From: Candidatus Aminicenantota bacterium
GTDB taxonomy: Bacteria; Acidobacteriota; Aminicenantia; Aminicenantales; Aminicenantaceae
NCBI GenBank assembly: GCA_013139435.1
Contig: WTAW01000284.1
Coordinates: 1-7,509 of the forward strand
Direction: 5' to 3'
DNA: 7,509 nt
Of this stretch, positions 5,403 through 7,509 are shown in pieces. The notes beneath the pieces were generated by a model, which saw only the letters and a list, made by a program, of their open reading frames with translations, ran no database searches and was not told where the DNA came from. The translations under genes and the position numbers were made by a program. Positions within the stretch are counted from its first letter, which is position 1; the number at the start of each line of letters is the position of its first letter.

Positions 5403-7474
5403 TGGAATTTATTCTGGAAATCAACACCGAAGAGATGCCATCATCCCACATAAAAAGTGGACTCTCCCAGCTCGAAGATAAATTGAAAGAGGCTCTTCGT
5501 TCCTCGAGCATCTCTTTTTCCCGGATAAATAGTTATGGCACCTGCCGGAGGCTTGTGGTCGTTGGAAATTTTGCACCGGAACAGAAAGACCGGGTGGAGG
5601 ATATCATCGGCCCTCCCAAAATTGCAGCATTTGATGAGGATGGCATTCCCAAAGCCGCTGCTGTTGGATTCGCCAATAAACATGGTCTGAGTGTCGAGAA
5701 ATTGGTTGTGCTAAAAACAGAGAGAGGGGAGTATGTTGGGGCGAGAAAGATCACGAAGGGTGTCCCCACTGAGGATATTTTAAAGGAGAGTCTCCCCAAG
5801 ATCATTGCCTCACTCTCTTTCCCAAAAATGATGAGATGGGGGGAGAATCCCTTAAGGTTTTCTCGTCCGATCCAAAACGTTCTATGCATTTTTGGAGAGA
5901 ACCCCATTTCCTTTCGAGTGGGTGAGGTCGCATCCTCTGATTTCACCACGGGTCACAAGATCTTTTCTCCGAAAAAAATCAGGCCGAAGAATTTTTCTGA
6001 ATACAGAAAAGCCTTGGCCGAGCATCATGTGGTTGTGGAACAAGACAAACGGAAACACATGATCTTGAAGCAGATAGAGAAAAAACTATTATCTCTGGGT
6101 GCACAAATATATCCTGATGAAGAACTCTTGGATAAACTGTCCTTTGATGTGGAATCTCCCCATGTGATATTGGGACAATTTCCAGAAGAATATCTCAAAT
6201 TACCTCTAGAAGTGTTGAGTACGGCCATGAAGGAAGGCCAGAATCTCTTCTCCGTGGTCAAGGGTAAAAAACAATTGCCCTATTTTATAGGCGTGGCCGA
6301 TGTTCCTAAGGATTCAAAAACACTCATCCAGACAGGAAACCAGAGAGTGCTTAAAGCGCGGTTAGAGGATGCCAAGTTTTTTTGGGCTCAGGATTTGAAG
6401 ATCAAACTCCTGAAGAGGGCGGAGGAACTGGATCGTGTGATCTATCAAGAGAAGCTGGGAAGTTATGAGGATAAGACCCAGCGGCTGAAAAAGATCGTTG
6501 TTTATCTTGCACATAAACTGGAAGCTAAAGGAGAAAAAAAATCGGTGGCTGAGGCTGCAGAACTGTGCAAAGCTGATCTGTTGACCGAAATGGTGAGGGA
6601 GTTCCCAACGCTCCAGGGACAGGTCGGAGGATTGTACGCACGGGAAGAGGGATACTTGGCGAATGTATGGAAAGCCATCTATGAACACTACCAGCCCCTG
6701 AGTATGGATGATGCTGTCCCCTCATCGTTCAATGGCGCGATCCTTTCCATCGGGGATAAGCTGGATTCCATTGTTGGCGCGATCGGTATCGGCATGGAAG
6801 TCAGCGGGTCTAAGGACCCGTTCGGTCTGCGCAGAAACGCTCAGGGGATCTGTAAAATTATCCTGGAGAAAAAGATCGATCTTGCCTTTTCTCGTTTAGT
6901 GGACAAGGTGATAGCCGTCTATGGCGAAGTTTTTGAAAAGGACAAAGAAGACATCAAAAAACGCTGCCTTGAGTTTTTTAGGGGGCGGTTGCAGCACATA
7001 TTCGAAAGCCAGGGATTCCGCTATGACCTTGTCAATGCGGCCATTAGTCCTGGGATAGACAATATATACTACACATATCTCAGGCTTAAGGCTTTAGATA
7101 GCCTTAAAGAAAGCGCTCATTTTGAGCCGATGATCCTCATCGCCAAGCGTGTGAACAATATTCTCCGTAATCAACCCCAAATATACAAGATCAATTCAGA
7201 ACTGTTTTTCGAAAAAGAAGAGCGTGAGCTGTACACGACATTCACTATCATCCGCGATAATACTATTAACATGATCGCGGAGGGGGACTTCACAAAAGCT
7301 CAAAGAATGCTCTTTCGGATCCGGTCATCCATCAACACGTTTTTTGATCATGTGATGGTCATGGCTGATGATAAAAGACTCAAGCGGAACCGGTTAGCCC
7401 TTCTTCAGGCTATCAGCAAGCTTCTCAACGAGATAGCCGATTATTCGCAGATCGTTGTATCCGATCAATCTTAA
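5402..7474 (+). CDS. glyS: Glycyl-tRNA synthetase beta subunit
   Basis: The 690-residue product is almost exactly the family length (E. coli about 689). The beta chain recognises tRNA-Gly and completes the alpha2beta2 enzyme with GlyQ. Visible landmarks are EINTEEMPSSHI (6-17), YGTCRRLVVV (45-54), DIIGPPKIAAFDEDG (67-81), FPKMMRWGENPLRFSRPI (140-157), NQRVLKARLEDAKFFW (313-328), YQEKLGSYEDKT (348-359), CKADLLTEMVREFPTLQG (389-406) and GDKLDSIVGAIGIG (451-464). After these comes GSKDPFGLRRNA (469-480) and then the C-terminal DALR-like anticodon-binding region (about 580-680), including INTFFDHVMVMADD (644-657) and RNRLALL (662-668). The ATG shares one base with the glyQ stop (TGATG). GAGAGGA at 5386-5392 is a fair ribosome binding site, 9 nt upstream. 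C48 stands where most homologues have proline in a G/S-T-P-R-R-L motif. Confidence 0.97.
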   Translation: MEFILEINTEEMPSSHIKSGLSQLEDKLKEALRSSSISFSRINSYGTCRRLVVVGNFAPEQKDRVEDIIGPPKIAAFDEDGIPKAAAVGFANKHGLSVEKLVVLKTERGEYVGARKITKGVPTEDILKESLPKIIASLSFPKMMRWGENPLRFSRPIQNVLCIFGENPISFRVGEVASSDFTTGHKIFSPKKIRPKNFSEYRKALAEHHVVVEQDKRKHMILKQIEKKLLSLGAQIYPDEELLDKLSFDVESPHVILGQFPEEYLKLPLEVLSTAMKEGQNLFSVVKGKKQLPYFIGVADVPKDSKTLIQTGNQRVLKARLEDAKFFWAQDLKIKLLKRAEELDRVIYQEKLGSYEDKTQRLKKIVVYLAHKLEAKGEKKSVAEAAELCKADLLTEMVREFPTLQGQVGGLYAREEGYLANVWKAIYEHYQPLSMDDAVPSSFNGAILSIGDKLDSIVGAIGIGMEVSGSKDPFGLRRNAQGICKIILEKKIDLAFSRLVDKVIAVYGEVFEKDKEDIKKRCLEFFRGRLQHIFESQGFRYDLVNAAISPGIDNIYYTYLRLKALDSLKESAHFEPMILIAKRVNNILRNQPQIYKINSELFFEKEERELYTTFTIIRDNTINMIAEGDFTKAQRMLFRIRSSINTFFDHVMVMADDKRLKRNRLALLQAISKLLNEIADYSQIVVSDQS

Positions 7475-7494
7475 TCTGAATAATTCAGATTGAG
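7470..7494 (+). terminator. AT-rich hairpin overlapping the glyS stop codon; possible operon 3' end
   Basis: AATCTGAA (7473-7480) and TTCAGATT (7484-7491) are perfect reverse complements with a TAA loop. In RNA the stem extends to 11 bp through C7470-G7494, U7471-A7493 and a U-G pair, so it includes the glyS stop codon (TAA, 7472-7474). There is no T-tract downstream and the stem is AT-rich, so it is not a classic intrinsic terminator. An alternative stem pairs 7476-7483 with 7495-7502. A role in transcript-end stability or Rho-dependent ending is inference. Confidence 0.35.
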
Positions 7495-7509
7495 TTATTC
7501 GGTGTCGAT

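Noticed and set aside
6534..6541. Run of eight A in glyS (also seven T at 6376-6382) as a programmed slippage site
   Set aside because: The reading frame is intact across both runs and matches the family to the end. Neither run has a correctly phased slippery heptamer with a downstream structure.
6804..6821. CGGGTC-TAAG-GACCCG hairpin in glyS
   Set aside because: The short 6-7 bp stem falls on the conserved GSKDPF codons, is not followed by a T-tract and lies mid-gene. It is best explained by coding constraint.

Overview
This window is a compact, all-plus-strand bacterial gene cluster dedicated to glycine. Six intact genes run in one direction: gcvT (95-1183), gcvH (1272-1658), gcvPA (1670-3019), gcvPB (3076-4551), glyQ (4554-5402, possibly from a GTG at 4548) and glyS (5402-7474). 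The first four encode the T, H and two-subunit P proteins of the glycine cleavage system. The last two encode the alpha and beta chains of the bacterial alpha2beta2 glycyl-tRNA synthetase. Together they cover both fates of glycine: oxidation to CO2, NH3 and methylene-tetrahydrofolate, and charging onto tRNA-Gly. Dihydrolipoamide dehydrogenase (L protein) and lipoate-attachment enzymes are not in the window.

Layout. Positions 1-94 are an AT-rich leader with at best a weak promoter and no recognisable glycine riboswitch. gcvT lacks a clear Shine-Dalgarno. An 88-bp spacer (1184-1271) follows; it carries a degenerate 7-bp tandem repeat and then the best-placed ribosome binding site of the window, in front of gcvH. 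gcvPA follows after 11 bp. A 56-bp spacer (3020-3075) separates gcvPA from gcvPB and holds an orphan Shine-Dalgarno and a 13-bp dyad. gcvPB/glyQ and glyQ/glyS are packed so tightly (GTGA overlap or 2-nt gap, then a TGATG overlap) that translational coupling is likely. An 11-bp hairpin covers the glyS stop codon, and the window ends 35 bp after glyS without another gene.

Organism. The heterotetrameric GlyRS is a bacterial trait. The split P protein (separate alpha and beta chains) is typical of Firmicutes, Thermotogae and many anaerobic or uncultured phyla rather than Proteobacteria of the E. coli type. Base composition looks close to balanced, with AT-rich spacers. GATC is strikingly frequent. 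I cannot assign a species; an uncultured anaerobic lineage is a guess only.

There is no sign of mobile elements, CRISPR, tRNA or rRNA. The genes themselves are ordinary. The interest lies in the coupling of glycine catabolism with glycyl-tRNA synthetase, the heptamer repeat, the dyad and orphan RBS before gcvPB, the terminal hairpins and the GATC/isoleucine-codon bias.
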